From assembly GCA_934182605.1 (NCBI GenBank), contig CAKPRQ010000005.1:38468-102467 (forward strand): a stretch of DNA of 64,000 nucleotides, given 5' to 3'. A model generated the notes under the pieces. It saw nothing but the letters and a program-made list of their open reading frames with translations. It made no database searches and had not been told where the DNA came from. Made by a program: the position numbers and the translations under genes. Source of the stretch: an uncultured Clostridia bacterium. GTDB taxonomy: Bacteria > Bacillota > Clostridia > TANB77 > CAG-508. Each line of letters begins with the position of its first letter. Positions within the stretch are counted from its first letter, which is position 1. This document shows, piece by piece, positions 28,006 to 36,220 of this stretch.

Positions 28006-28790
28006 TCTTTACCTCTTTTCTCTATTTTATATGCTAATTCAAATGCTAAATATGGCACTCTAGCTTTCTTTTCAAAATTAATTAATTGACTTATACTTCT
28101 TTCTTCCCATTCAACTGCGTCGAGATTATCTCCTGCATAATAGAACGTAAAGTATTTTAGCTTTTTATATTCGCAAACAGCTGCAATAGATGCACCTTCC
28201 ATTTCAACGCAAACAGCTCCTTTTTTCTGAAATTTCTCCATCTTTTCTCTAGTTTCTCTATAAAATCCATCAGTTGTCCAAGTAGCTCCTTCAACATAAT
28301 CATAATTATTATCTTTCAATACTTTTTTAAATAACTCCACATATTTTTTATTTAACTCTATCGATTCTGATTCAGGTAAATAATGATAACTTATGCCTTC
28401 ATCTCTAAAAGCTTTATTAGGAACAATAATAGAACAATCCTCTATGCTTCTATCTAACACTCCACAATTTCCAAAAATAATATATGTATCAACTCCATTA
28501 ACATTTAATTCTTCAATATCAGCACTTATCCATGGGCCACTAACTCCTGCTAAAAATAATGTTATTTTTATATTTTTATATTTCAGAACATAAACTGGAC
28601 GCTGACAATTAGCACAACTAATAACTCCTACTTTTTCACATTCAAATTTTCCAACTATATCCTCTAATAAATATTGAGAAAAAACTCCTACCGCTATATG
28701 GGGTAATTTATAATTAACATCCCTGGTTCCATCTAATCTTTTAATTCCATAAGGTTTTATTAAACCTTCTTCTTTACTGTAAATTATCAT
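28002..28790 (-). CDS. Nucleoside phosphorylase (PNP/UDP family)
   Basis: A 262-residue protein of the purine/uridine phosphorylase superfamily. Recognisable blocks are 'KVGVISCANCQRPVYVLKYKNIKITLFLAGVSGPWISADIEEL' (phosphate and ribose side), 'YIIFGNCGVLDRSIEDCSIIVPNKAFRDEGISYHYLP', and the nucleoside-binding 'AVCVEMEGASIAAVCEYKKLK' with the M-E-G-A motif. It cleaves nucleosides with phosphate to base and pentose phosphate; the uridine-like class is favoured by the 'DEGISYHYLP' block but the base is not certain. It is the first gene of the three-gene operon with ASCH and ArsC-like proteins, with AAAGGTGAT before ATG 28790. Confidence 0.88.
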   Translation of the reverse strand: MIIYSKEEGLIKPYGIKRLDGTRDVNYKLPHIAVGVFSQYLLEDIVGKFECEKVGVISCANCQRPVYVLKYKNIKITLFLAGVSGPWISADIEELNVNGVDTYIIFGNCGVLDRSIEDCSIIVPNKAFRDEGISYHYLPESESIELNKKYVELFKKVLKDNNYDYVEGATWTTDGFYRETREKMEKFQKKGAVCVEMEGASIAAVCEYKKLKYFTFYYAGDNLDAVEWEERSISQLINFEKKARVPYLAFELAYKIEKRGKE

Positions 28791-28822
28791 AGTTTATCAC
28801 CTTTCTATTTTTTGCAATTACA

Positions 28823-28918
28823 TCATAGATTATATTTTACTTTTTCAATAAAGTATTGCACATTTTTTCTAGGCTTTTCTGATTCTGTATTATCATAATA
28901 TTTTTCAATATTTCTCAT
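28823..28918 (-). CDS. 31-residue ORF, probable truncated gene
   Basis: ATG at 28918 is preceded by AAAGGA ten bases upstream and follows the GNAT stop directly. It encodes only 31 residues (MRNIEKYYDNTESEKPRKNV…) before TGA. The pattern recalls the N-terminus of small SAM-dependent methyltransferases ('…ES.PR.NV..FIE'), suggesting a truncated remnant rather than a complete microprotein. Low certainty. Confidence 0.35.
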   Translation of the reverse strand: MRNIEKYYDNTESEKPRKNVQYFIEKVKYNL

Positions 28919-28932
28919 ATTATCAAATTCCT

Positions 28933-29388
28933 TTATAATTCAAATTTATATAACTTTTCGCCATTGCTTAATTTTTTTATAAATTTAGCACCAAATTTTT
29001 CATAATAATTATTTAATTCTGTTTTTAGGAATATTTCGTTATAATTTCTCTTCTTGCTTTCTTTTAAAATTGCATCATTCAATATTTTTGAATATCCCTT
29101 TCCTCTATATTCTTTTTTTACATACATCGTTGCGTACCAAGGCTTTAAATTTATACACTCATCACAATCATTTGGAAATATTGAAATAAATCCAATTAAC
29201 ATGTCATTACTTAACAATATTAATTTACAAAAATCATCCTTGTTTAAGTTACTCTTTATTTTTTCTATTTTTTTAGCAATTCTATTTTTCTTATCCTTTT
29301 CTTTATTATCTGCCCATTCTTCATATTCCAATATTGCAACTTCTTTTAAAAAATCTATTTTATCTAAAAGATTATATACTTCAAGCAT
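28933..29388 (-). CDS. GNAT-family N-acetyltransferase
   Basis: A 151-residue acetyltransferase. The acetyl-CoA loop is visible as 'YVKKEYRGKGYSKILNDAIL' (R-G-x-G-Y), preceded by 'LIGFISIFPNDCDECINLKPWYATMYV' (motif D/A strands) and followed by 'IFLKTELNNYYEKFGAKFIKK'. The substrate is unknown. A longer frame from 29427 exists, but AGAGGTGA lies five bases before the ATG at 29388, giving that start. A short truncated ORF follows. Confidence 0.82.
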   Translation of the reverse strand: MLEVYNLLDKIDFLKEVAILEYEEWADNKEKDKKNRIAKKIEKIKSNLNKDDFCKLILLSNDMLIGFISIFPNDCDECINLKPWYATMYVKKEYRGKGYSKILNDAILKESKKRNYNEIFLKTELNNYYEKFGAKFIKKLSNGEKLYKFEL

Positions 29389-29540
29389 ATGAGTCACCTC
29401 TATTATTTTTGAATTCATTTTCCACAATTATACCACTCCCTGTGCATAATTCCAACAACTTTATTGCTAAAACTTGTCTAGTTAAGTTAGAGCTCGCCCT
29501 AACTGTGACCAAAGTGTGACATTTTCACTTGAAAACGCAA

Positions 29541-29575
29541 GAAAAAAGCACCTGCCAAAATCTAGCAAATGCTTC
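29541..29575 (-). terminator. Intrinsic terminator after helicase remnant
   Basis: Minus-strand GCATTTG … CAGGTGC stem (with G-T pairs) followed by TTTTTTC, beginning at the stop codon of the decayed helicase frame. Its survival supports the remnant being a former gene. Confidence 0.6.
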
Positions 29576-30030
29576 ATTTTATTATATTTTCCGAGTCTAG
29601 TATCAAATTATTGGTATCCGGGTTATGAGATAATGTATCTAATCTACTACAAGCAAATCCTTTCCATATAAAACTACTTGTAGTCAATATTGTTCTTAAT
29701 TTATTACTTTCATCCGCTTCCTTTATAACATCTTTAATTTTTTTATTTTACTTTTACTCATATATTCTTTATATATAAGCACCGGTACATCTAAATCTTT
29801 CAAACTTTTCCTTAAAATTTTTAAATGTTCTACCCTTTCTATTAAAACTATGGTGACTCTTTTTTCCATAACACATTTTTTATATCTTCTATTATTGTAC
29901 TATTTCTAAATTGATTATACCCACATATTTCTCTTGTTTTTTCATACATCCTCTTTATAAAATTAAAAATCTTTCATCTTCTTCGAAACAACTTATTATT
30001 CTATAACTGTTTTATAAAATATTTTCATTC
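29574..30030 (-). pseudogene. Decayed DEAD/DEAH helicase, C-terminal part
   Basis: On the minus strand one frame reads '…FIKRMYEKTREICGYNQFRNSTIIEDIKNVL…VTIVLIERVEHLKIFKEKF' and, after a frame change, another reads 'DVIKEADESNKLRTILTTSSFIWKGFACSRLDTLSHNPDT'. These align with the order RN..I..D…LVLTER..HL…R.I.AT….EGFD..RLDTLF of the C-terminal RecA domain of helicases found in clostridial integrative elements. At least two frameshifts and a missing 3' section, including the arginine-finger motif, mark it as dead. It covers most of the 29.4-30.1 kb gap between genes and is probably left from an older element. Confidence 0.55.
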
Positions 30031-30086
30031 GTAATTTTTATTATTAGTAAAATTATGTTTCAGTACATTCTCATAAAAATATTTTT

Positions 30087-30350
30087 TTATTTATCTTCTT
30101 TTTTAGCCTCCAATATTCTCTTTGCATATGAACATTCTGCAATTAACGTTTTATTATATATTTTAGCATTTTCTATTATGTTTTCTACCAATTTTCTTCC
30201 AATACCTTTTCCTTGATAGAGAACATTCACTTCAGTATGAACTATATTCCAATATTTTTCTGTTTCTATAAATACACATTCTCCAATTTCAACATTATTA
30301 TCATATGCAACAGATTTATTATTTTCTTTTTCAAATTGTATTGTAATCAT
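30087..30350 (-). CDS. Small GNAT-like acetyltransferase (NATD1/COG2388 type)
   Basis: An 87-residue protein with the compact fold of YidJ/NATD1-like acetyltransferases: 'WNIVHTEVNVLYQGKGIGRKLVENIIENAK' is the acetyl-CoA loop (Q-G-K-G-I-G) and 'IAECSYAKRIL' the conserved cysteine segment. It overlaps the end of the Nudix gene by four bases, so the two are translationally coupled. Substrate unknown. Confidence 0.82.
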   Translation of the reverse strand: MITIQFEKENNKSVAYDNNVEIGECVFIETEKYWNIVHTEVNVLYQGKGIGRKLVENIIENAKIYNKTLIAECSYAKRILEAKKEDK

Positions 30351-31285
30351 AATACATTCTCCTTTAATTTTTCATTTAATTTTATATATATAGGTTTCAT
30401 TTTCTGTTCATTAGTTATTTCTATTACCTTCTCAATCTCAATCCACTTCACTCCACTATTTTCATCTTCCTTTATTTTTAAAGTATCTTCTTCATCCGCT
30501 TCTAATAAAAAACAACAATCTAAATGCAAATGTGAAGATACAAATTTTCCTCTTTTTATATGACTATCTACAGTTAGTATTTGAAGACCAAATATCCCGT
30601 TCTTTAGCACCTTCAAATTTTCTAATCCTGTTTCTTCTTTGGCTTCTTTTAATGCAACACGTAATAAATTACTATCACCATCTGCATGTCCACCAGTCCA
30701 CGCCCACGATTTATATATATTATGATATGCCATCAATACTTTTGTTCTTTCTTTATTTACAATCCAATTTGATGCAGTAAAATGACACATTTTATTTTCT
30801 CTTGTTAATACATCTTTAAAATTATCTATATATTCTAACATTAATTCTTTATCATTTTCTTCTTGCTCATTATATGGGATATAACTTTCTATTTCTTTCT
30901 TTAAATTTATTTTATTTTTTATCATAGTATAATTATAAAACTCCTTCTGATTTGATTTATTTTTTTCTACTATTGCATTTACAAATGCTTGTCTCATCAA
31001 CCAACTAAACCTTCCATCGTTTTTAATTTCTTCTTCTGTTTTTTGTATTAAATATTGCACTGCTGATGTTATATTCACAAATAATATGCCTTCTACATTT
31101 CGCATTTTAATCATACTTATAATTCTTTTAATTTGCTTTTCATTTAAATTATTTGGGGACCTTTTAATAAATATTATATTTTTTTCTATTTCAATTATTT
31201 TATATCCTTCTTCTATTACGGCTTTTATATATATATCACAAATTTCATCTTTCATATTTAATATAATCATATATTCTTCTTCCAT
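30347..31285 (-). CDS. Nudix hydrolase with N-terminal extension
   Basis: A 312-residue protein. Residues about 120-312 match a known Nudix subgroup: 'YIPYNEQEENDKELMLEYI', 'LTRENKMCHFTASNWIVN', 'VLMAYHNIYKSWAWTGGHADGDSNLLRVALKEAKEETGL'. The Nudix box is G-x5-E-x7-REUxEExGU; here the first Glu is Ser and the Arg is Lys, while the metal-binding EExG is kept. The first 110 residues are an unrecognised mixed-structure domain. It is followed by, and overlaps, the small GNAT gene. Nudix enzymes hydrolyse nucleoside diphosphates linked to another moiety; the substrate is not readable. Confidence 0.85.
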   Translation of the reverse strand: MEEEYMIILNMKDEICDIYIKAVIEEGYKIIEIEKNIIFIKRSPNNLNEKQIKRIISMIKMRNVEGILFVNITSAVQYLIQKTEEEIKNDGRFSWLMRQAFVNAIVEKNKSNQKEFYNYTMIKNKINLKKEIESYIPYNEQEENDKELMLEYIDNFKDVLTRENKMCHFTASNWIVNKERTKVLMAYHNIYKSWAWTGGHADGDSNLLRVALKEAKEETGLENLKVLKNGIFGLQILTVDSHIKRGKFVSSHLHLDCCFLLEADEEDTLKIKEDENSGVKWIEIEKVIEITNEQKMKPIYIKLNEKLKENVL

Positions 31286-31440
31286 ATATATTCACATCCT
31301 ATAATATATATATTCTATATTATTTTTTCATTTTTATTATAACAAATATAATTTGAATTGTAAATAAAACATAAATAAAGGTATACGAAAGTATAAAACT
31401 TGCATATTGTTACTTATTGTCTGTAGAATTTTTTAAATAA

Positions 31441-31452
31441 ATTGTATACAAT
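31441..31452. promoter_or_regulatory. Palindromic operator candidate for XRE gene
   Basis: Perfect palindrome ATTGTATACAAT, 21 bp before the XRE start, embedded in a wider inverted repeat (GTAGAAT 31423-31429 / ATTCTAC 31453-31459). This is a typical autoregulatory layout for controller-type XRE proteins. Confidence 0.5.
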
Positions 31453-31472
31453 ATTCTACGAGGTGATACGTT

Positions 31473-31688
31473 ATGGAAATTTGTAAAGAATTTGGAAAAA
31501 ATGTAAAAAAATACCGTAAAGCTTTGGGTATCTCTCAAGAAGAACTTGCAGGTTTATCTGGGTTACATAGAACATATATTAGTAATGTCGAAAGAGGATT
31601 AAGAAGCATTTCACTAGGAAATATTCAAAAAATTGCTAATGCTTTAAAAATAGATATATATAAATTATTTATTTTTAATGAAATTTAG
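31473..31688 (+). CDS. XRE-family regulator (controller-protein type)
   Basis: A 71-residue, single-domain Cro/CI protein ('FGKNVKKYRKALGISQEELAGLSGLHRTYISNVERGLRSISLGNIQKIANALKI'). It is the size and pattern of controller (C) proteins of type II R-M systems, and the 'HRTYISNVERG' recognition helix is typical of that group. However, no restriction or methyltransferase gene follows; the next 740 bp are non-coding. It is either an orphan or what remains of an R-M system. GAGGTGAT precedes ATG 31473. Confidence 0.85.
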   Translation: MEICKEFGKNVKKYRKALGISQEELAGLSGLHRTYISNVERGLRSISLGNIQKIANALKIDIYKLFIFNEI

Positions 31689-31798
31689 TCATATAGTTCA
31701 ATTTGATTACTACCAAAACTTCTTACAATTCTATTAAATTTATTATTACTTTTAATAATAAATTTAAATTCTTACTTCTATCTATAATATTTATATTT

Positions 31799-31840
31799 TA
31801 AAGGAGGATCTGATACTTTTAGTAGTTCTTCCTTTTTCTA
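31799..31840 (+). terminator. Intrinsic terminator after XRE gene
   Basis: AAAGGAGGA … TCTTCCTTT stem (one bulge) with T-run. The AAAGGAGGAT arm also looks like a ribosome site, but no frame follows it. Confidence 0.5.
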
Positions 31841-31961
31841 ACTTTTTATATTTTTCTTATTCTAATTTATAATTCTTACTTTTTATTTTAGTAATAATAC
31901 TTTAATAATCTATATTTTTTTATAAACGATATAATAAAACAACATAAATAGCAAAATTTAA

Positions 31962-32055
31962 ATTTAAATACAACTACTGTTAAAGTTAAACATTTTACCT
32001 ACAATAATATTTTACTACTGAAAATATTTAAATACATCTAATGTTAAAGTTAAAC
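31962..32055. CRISPR. Two-repeat CRISPR-like array, no cas genes
   Basis: Two 30-bp direct repeats at 31962-31991 and 32026-32055 match at 28 of 30 positions, with homology ending sharply on both sides, and are separated by a 34-bp unique spacer. Both start ATTTAAATAC and end GTTAAAGTTAAAC. Repeat length, spacer length and repeat pattern are those of type I-B arrays in clostridia and fusobacteria. No third repeat is found at the expected spacing on either side and no cas gene is in the window, so it is at best an orphan or remnant array. Confidence 0.5.
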
Positions 32056-32429
32056 CAACGATAATTAAGCATTACAGAATTATTATAACATCAACCTCCT
32101 TATTTTTCAAGGCTTATCAAAAATTTTTCCAGGTAAACTCTAATTTTTGAAAAAGCTTATTTTTCAACATTTTTTGAATATTAGCTGGAAAATATAAACA
32201 TCACAAAAAACCTAACAGACTTATCTCAATTCCATGAAATATATATATATCTGCATTTATTAAATTTAAATATCTTTTAAGTCAGGTTTTACAACAAAAA
32301 ATTTTTTTAAATTTTTCATGAAATTTTAAACTTTTTTCAAATCTAGATAATCTAATAAGTGTAAATTAAATTAAAATAAATATAATTTACGATAAAAGTT
32401 TATGGGTGGCCTTTTAAAAACCCAAATAT
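32056..32429. other. Non-coding, A+T-rich upstream region
   Basis: No gene seen. It contains short T- and A-runs and weak inverted repeats around 32105-32180 (CAAGGCTTATCAAAAA … TTTTTGAAAAAGCTTA). Just before the SGNH gene GGGTGGCCTTTTAAAAACCC (32403-32422) could form a small hairpin. No known riboswitch is recognised. Confidence 0.4.
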
Positions 32430-33289
32430 ATGATGCAAGGAATGAAATATAAAATGATATTTATAAATACTAAGAAAAAGAAAAAAATTAAAATATTTAT
32501 TTTTATAATAATATTATTACTAATATTATTAGGATTGACGCAAGCATTTGCTTCAGATCAAAATAAAAACAATAGAGATATAATAAATAATAATACAGCA
32601 CCACCCAATAATATTATAAATGAAAATAATAAAATAGTAGAAAATATTATCAATATAGATAATAATGAAATAACTAACCAGATTACAGAAAAACCTGTAA
32701 AAGAATCAAATAATAAAGAAATCAGAAATTTTGGAAGTAATGTGGCATTTATTGGAGATTCAAGAACACAAGCTTTTTTAATGTATGCAGGTTTAAAAGA
32801 TGTTGTTGATTATACAAATGTAGGATTAATGGTTGATACTGCTATTAGCAAAAAATTTATAACAAATAAGCACGGTGAAAAAATAACTATATTAGAAGAC
32901 TTAAAAACTAAAAATATTGATACAATATATATCATGTTAGGAATAAATGAACTTGGATGGGTATACAATAGTATCTTTATTGAAAAATATGAAGAACTAA
33001 TAGATTCAATTAAAGAAATTAAGCTAAACTGTGAAATTATAATTCAATCAATTATTCCTGTTACAAAAACAAAATCTGATAATGATGATATTTATAATAA
33101 CCAAAAAATAAATGAATATAACGTTTTAATTAAAGAAATGGCTGAGAAAAAAGAATTGAATATATTAATTTACTTCCAGCTCTATCTGATACAAATGGAA
33201 ATTTACCTAGAGACGCAAGTCCTGATGGAATACATCTTAATAAAGAATATTGTTTAAAATGGTTAGATTGTTTAAAAAGAAAGGATTAA
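32430..33289 (+). pseudogene. SGNH/GDSL hydrolase, frameshifted near its end
   Basis: The frame encodes a membrane anchor (about residues 21-42), an Asn-rich linker, then an SGNH domain with block I 'VAFIGDSRTQAFLMY' (catalytic Ser) and 'MLGINELGW' (Asn). Near 33170 the frame goes off: the annotated frame ends in unrelated residues at 33257. The neighbouring frame reads 'LLPALSDTNGNLPRDASPDGIHLNKEYCLKWLDCLKRKD' to a TAA at 33287-33289, which contains the catalytic D-x-x-H block. A one- or two-base indel therefore removes the catalytic His. The start among several nearby ATGs is uncertain. Confidence 0.75.
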
Positions 33290-33297
33290 TTATAAAA

Positions 33298-33783
33298 ATG
33301 AAGAAAATAATAACATTATTATTAATAATTATAATTATTTTTGTAGGCATAGAAATGATTATTATGAATACAAAAAATTCTAATAAAGATATAAATATAG
33401 ATATGCAAAAATTAGCAGAAGATTTAATTGCAGCACAAATATTTGAAGATGATTTGAGCATAATAGATGAAGATAGTATAATTAAAAAATACAATTTTAA
33501 TAAAGAAGATTTTAAAAATATTATTTCTTATGTAGGAACAGGTGCTACTGTTGAAGAAATATTAATAATAGAGGTATCTGATAAAAATAAAATAAATGAG
33601 TTTAAAAAAATAATAGAAACAAAAATAGAAGAATTAAAAATAAATTTTCAAAGTTATTTGCCAAAAGAAGTTTTTAAATTAGAAAACTGTAATTTAATAA
33701 CTAAAGATAATTATATAATTTTATGTATCTCAAATAACGATGAAAAAGCAAATGAAATAATAAACAATTATATTAATAATTAA
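33298..33783 (+). CDS. DUF4358-like exported lipoprotein or anchored protein
   Basis: A 161-residue protein: a hydrophobic N-terminal segment ('MKKIITLLLIIIIIFVGIEMII'), then a soluble domain with 'LIAAQIFEDDLSIIDEDSIIKKYNFNKEDF', 'GATVEEILIIEVSDKNKINEFKKIIE' and 'QSYLPKEVFKLENCNLITKDNYIILCISNNDEKA', the pattern of DUF4358 proteins, which often sit beside SGNH and MBOAT genes in clostridia. A frame from 33250 exists, but it overlaps the end of the SGNH gene; ATG 33298 is preferred. Function unknown. It lies between two broken genes and may itself be useless now. Confidence 0.7.
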   Translation: MKKIITLLLIIIIIFVGIEMIIMNTKNSNKDINIDMQKLAEDLIAAQIFEDDLSIIDEDSIIKKYNFNKEDFKNIISYVGTGATVEEILIIEVSDKNKINEFKKIIETKIEELKINFQSYLPKEVFKLENCNLITKDNYIILCISNNDEKANEIINNYINN

Positions 33784-33797
33784 AAGGAGTTTAAAAA

Positions 33798-34400
33798 GTG
33801 CAAAATGTTAAAGAAACATTGATAAATTATATTAAAGAAAACGAAGATAAATTTTATAGGATTGCATTTAGTTATTCAGAAAATGAAGAAGCTACTTTAG
33901 ACATAGTTCAAGAGTCAATTGTTAAATCCTTAAATCATATTAATAAATTAAAAAATGAAGAATATGTAAAAACATGGTTTTATAGAATATTGATTAATGA
34001 ATGCTTACAATATATTAAAAAAAATAAAAGAATTATAACTTATGAATCTCAAGAAATAGAAAATAAAATTGAATGAAATGATGATATAAGTATTAATGGA
34101 ATTGATATGTATAAGTATATACAAGGGTTAAATAAAAAATTAAGAACAGTTATAATCCTAAGATATTTTGAAGATATGAAAATAGAAGAAATTGCAAAAA
34201 TATTCACAGTAAAAGAAGTTAAGGAAGAAGACTCAACTAAATTGATAAATGCTAAAATTCCAGCTTTGGAAAATACAGGGAATACAGATTTAGAAAGACG
34301 AATAAATTATGAAATAATGTTAAAAATAAATGAAATATTAGAAGAAGCTGAGGAAAGAGCTGCAGAATACAAAAATGTATTTTTACAATATAGATATTAA
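33798..34400 (+). pseudogene. ECF sigma factor with in-frame TGA, fused to anti-sigma by deletion
   Basis: GTG 33798 follows AAGGAG by eight bases. Residues 1-92 are a sigma-70 region 2 ('FYRIAFSYSENEEATLDIVQESIVKSLNHI…YVKTWFYRILINECLQYIKKNKR'). An in-frame TGA at 34074-34076 stops it. The same frame continues as region 4 ('YIQGLNKKLRTVIILRYFEDMKIEEIAKIF') but then passes into 'INAKIPALENTGNTDLERRINYEIMLKINEIL', the extracellular part of RsiV-like anti-sigma factors, so the DNA-binding end of sigma and the start and membrane segment of the anti-sigma are deleted. Confidence 0.7.
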
Positions 34401-34671
34401 AACTGGAAAAAATTTAAATTTACGAGATTTACTTGGAAATGATTATAAAAAAATAGTAGATGAAACAATATATAAAGAAATAGCTGAAAGAAGTAAAAAT
34501 CCAGATAATATATATTTTACAGAAGAAAGTGGTTTTGAAGGTATTGAAAATGAATATCAAAATTTCTATATTAATTCAAATGGTAATGTTGTGATAGTAT
34601 TTGAAAAATATGAAATTGCACCTGGATATATGGGAATACGAGAATTTGAAATTGATAAAAAGATTTTCTAA
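34375..34671 (+). pseudogene. RsiV-like anti-sigma factor, C-terminal DUF3298 remnant
   Basis: The frame encodes the C-terminal half of a DUF3298 domain: 'FYNIDIKTGKNLNLRDLLGNDYKKIV' and 'FYINSNGNVVIVFEKYEIAPGYMGIREFEI' are strong matches to RsiV-type anti-sigma/lysozyme-sensor proteins. It is out of frame with the preceding fused fragment and has no ribosome site, so it is the last piece of the same destroyed anti-sigma gene. Confidence 0.7.
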
Positions 34672-34769
34672 TTTTCTTGAATATATAGGAATTTTTCCAA
34701 AGCTTTAAAAACATAAGAAATCACTTAAAATGATATTAACAGAATTCAACACGATAATGCTTGGATTCT

Positions 34770-34802
34770 AGAAAATAAAAATTATGATTATTTTCTTTTT
34801 TA
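34770..34802 (+). terminator. Intrinsic terminator after sigma/anti-sigma remnant
   Basis: AGAAAATAA / TTATTTTCT stem followed by TTTTTT on the plus strand. Confidence 0.7.
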
Positions 34803-34843
34803 ATTAAAATTTTTAAAGGGACTTTTTTTACAGCCACTTCTTT

Positions 34844-35962
34844 TTATATTAAATTTTCAGGATTCAAACACTCTAATTCTTTCAAAATAAATCTACCATC
34901 TTTTCGAATTAAAATATCATCAAAATAGATTTCTCCACCACCAAATTCGTGTGTTTGAATATTTACTATATCCCAATGAATACTAGAACGATTGCCATTG
35001 TCACTTTCTTCTAAACTATCTCCTGGTGTAAAATGAAAACTTCCTTTTATTTTTTCATCAAATAAAGTGTCACCTATTGGCTTTTCTATATAAGGATTTA
35101 TACCTAGTGCAAATTCACCTATATATCTAGCACCTTCGTCTGTATCTAATATTTCATTTAATTCTTTTGTCTTATTTGCTGTTGCTTTTATAATTTTTCC
35201 ATCTTTAAATTCAAATCTAATATTACTAAATAATATACCATTATATCTAGTTTCTGTATTATACGTTATATATCCATTAACACTCGTTTTAATAGGTGCT
35301 GTTGCCACTTCACCGTCTGGAATATTAAATGTTCCCATGTATTTTTCAGCAGGTATATCCTTTATACTAAAACTTAAATCGGTTTTTTCTCCAACTATAT
35401 GAACTTTATCTGTTCTATCCATTAAATTAACTAAATTATCCATTGCTTTTGACATCTTATCATAGTCTAAAGTACAAACATTAAAATAAAAATCTTCAAA
35501 TTCTTCTGTACTCATATTACTCATTTGTGCCATTGAACTATTAGGATATCTTAATATACACCACTTAGTATTTTTTACCCTTTCTTGAAAATGTACAGGT
35601 ACCATATAATATTTATTATACATATTCATTTTCTCTTTTGAAATTCCATTTAATTCAGCATTATTAGAACCTGCTCTTATACCTATATATGCATCCATTT
35701 CTTTCATTCTTTGAGTATCGTATTTAGCATATAATTTTATTTGTTCTTCTGAACAATTTATAAGCATTTCTCTAAGTAATTTATAATTAATTATATTAAA
35801 TTGTGGATTTGCTCCTATTTTTTCAGCTTGCTTCACTAACTCAATCCCTAACTGAATTCCATCTTCCCCTAATATTTCTATTAAAATATTCTCCCCTTTT
35901 TGTAAATTTACAGAATAATTTAATAAATTATTTGCTAGTTTTTCAATTCTTAAATCTTTCAT
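34844..35962 (-). CDS. M29-family aminopeptidase (AmpS/AmpT type)
   Basis: A 372-residue cytoplasmic metallopeptidase. M29 ligands are recognisable in the C-terminal half: 'IPDGEVATAP' (Glu), 'YIGEFALGINP' (Glu), 'GSFHFTPGDS' (His) and 'SSIHWDIV' (His/Asp). The N-terminus 'LANNLLNYSVNLQKGENILIEILGEDGIQLGIELVKQAEKIGANP' is the standard family start. Length is slightly shorter than the usual 400-410 but all ligands are present. A single gene with no operon partner. Confidence 0.93.
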   Translation of the reverse strand: MKDLRIEKLANNLLNYSVNLQKGENILIEILGEDGIQLGIELVKQAEKIGANPQFNIINYKLLREMLINCSEEQIKLYAKYDTQRMKEMDAYIGIRAGSNNAELNGISKEKMNMYNKYYMVPVHFQERVKNTKWCILRYPNSSMAQMSNMSTEEFEDFYFNVCTLDYDKMSKAMDNLVNLMDRTDKVHIVGEKTDLSFSIKDIPAEKYMGTFNIPDGEVATAPIKTSVNGYITYNTETRYNGILFSNIRFEFKDGKIIKATANKTKELNEILDTDEGARYIGEFALGINPYIEKPIGDTLFDEKIKGSFHFTPGDSLEESDNGNRSSIHWDIVNIQTHEFGGGEIYFDDILIRKDGRFILKELECLNPENLI

Positions 35963-36220
35963 TTTTATACCCCTTTCTTCTCACATTATATTTCCTTTAG
36001 TAAATTACTAATATATATTAGTTTAACAAATATTCTATTATGTTTATAATCTTTGCTATAACGTAGTTATTATACAAAATCCTACAAAAAAATTCAAGCA
36101 TTTATATCATACATCTTTCATCGAGATGTTTGGATATCATAGTTTTTGCCAACTAAAAAACTAACAAAAATGACCTCATTTTTCAATAAAATATTTTTAT
36201 TATTTGTCACAAAATTACGA
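35963..36220. other. Non-coding gap upstream of aminopeptidase
   Basis: Nothing gene-like. It contains a palindromic stretch AACTAATATATATTAGT near 36008-36024 (minus reading) and a small hairpin ACATCT … AGATGT at about 36111-36128. It probably holds the aminopeptidase promoter. Confidence 0.4.

Noticed and set aside
28823..28918. Functional microprotein after the GNAT gene
   Set aside because: Its sequence looks like the first residues of a larger methyltransferase-like protein, so truncation is more likely; kept only as a low-confidence feature.
29612..29626. CGGGTTATGAGA, which looks like another tRNA-Met anticodon arm and hence an att site
   Set aside because: It falls inside the decayed helicase frame (…LDTLSHNPDT…), does not form a closed stem, and lacks the other tRNA parts seen at 9674-9699.
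31899..31927. Possible third CRISPR repeat one spacer length upstream
   Set aside because: Only about 13 of 29 positions match, which is expected by chance in such A+T-rich DNA.
32403..32422. Riboswitch upstream of the SGNH gene
   Set aside because: Only a small A+T-rich hairpin is visible, with no conserved core of any known class.
33798..34400. In-frame TGA in the sigma gene and TAA in the primase gene as signs of a recoded genetic code
   Set aside because: All other genes end normally at TAA, TAG and TGA and encode Trp with TGG. The two stops sit in genes with other damage or in a mobile element.
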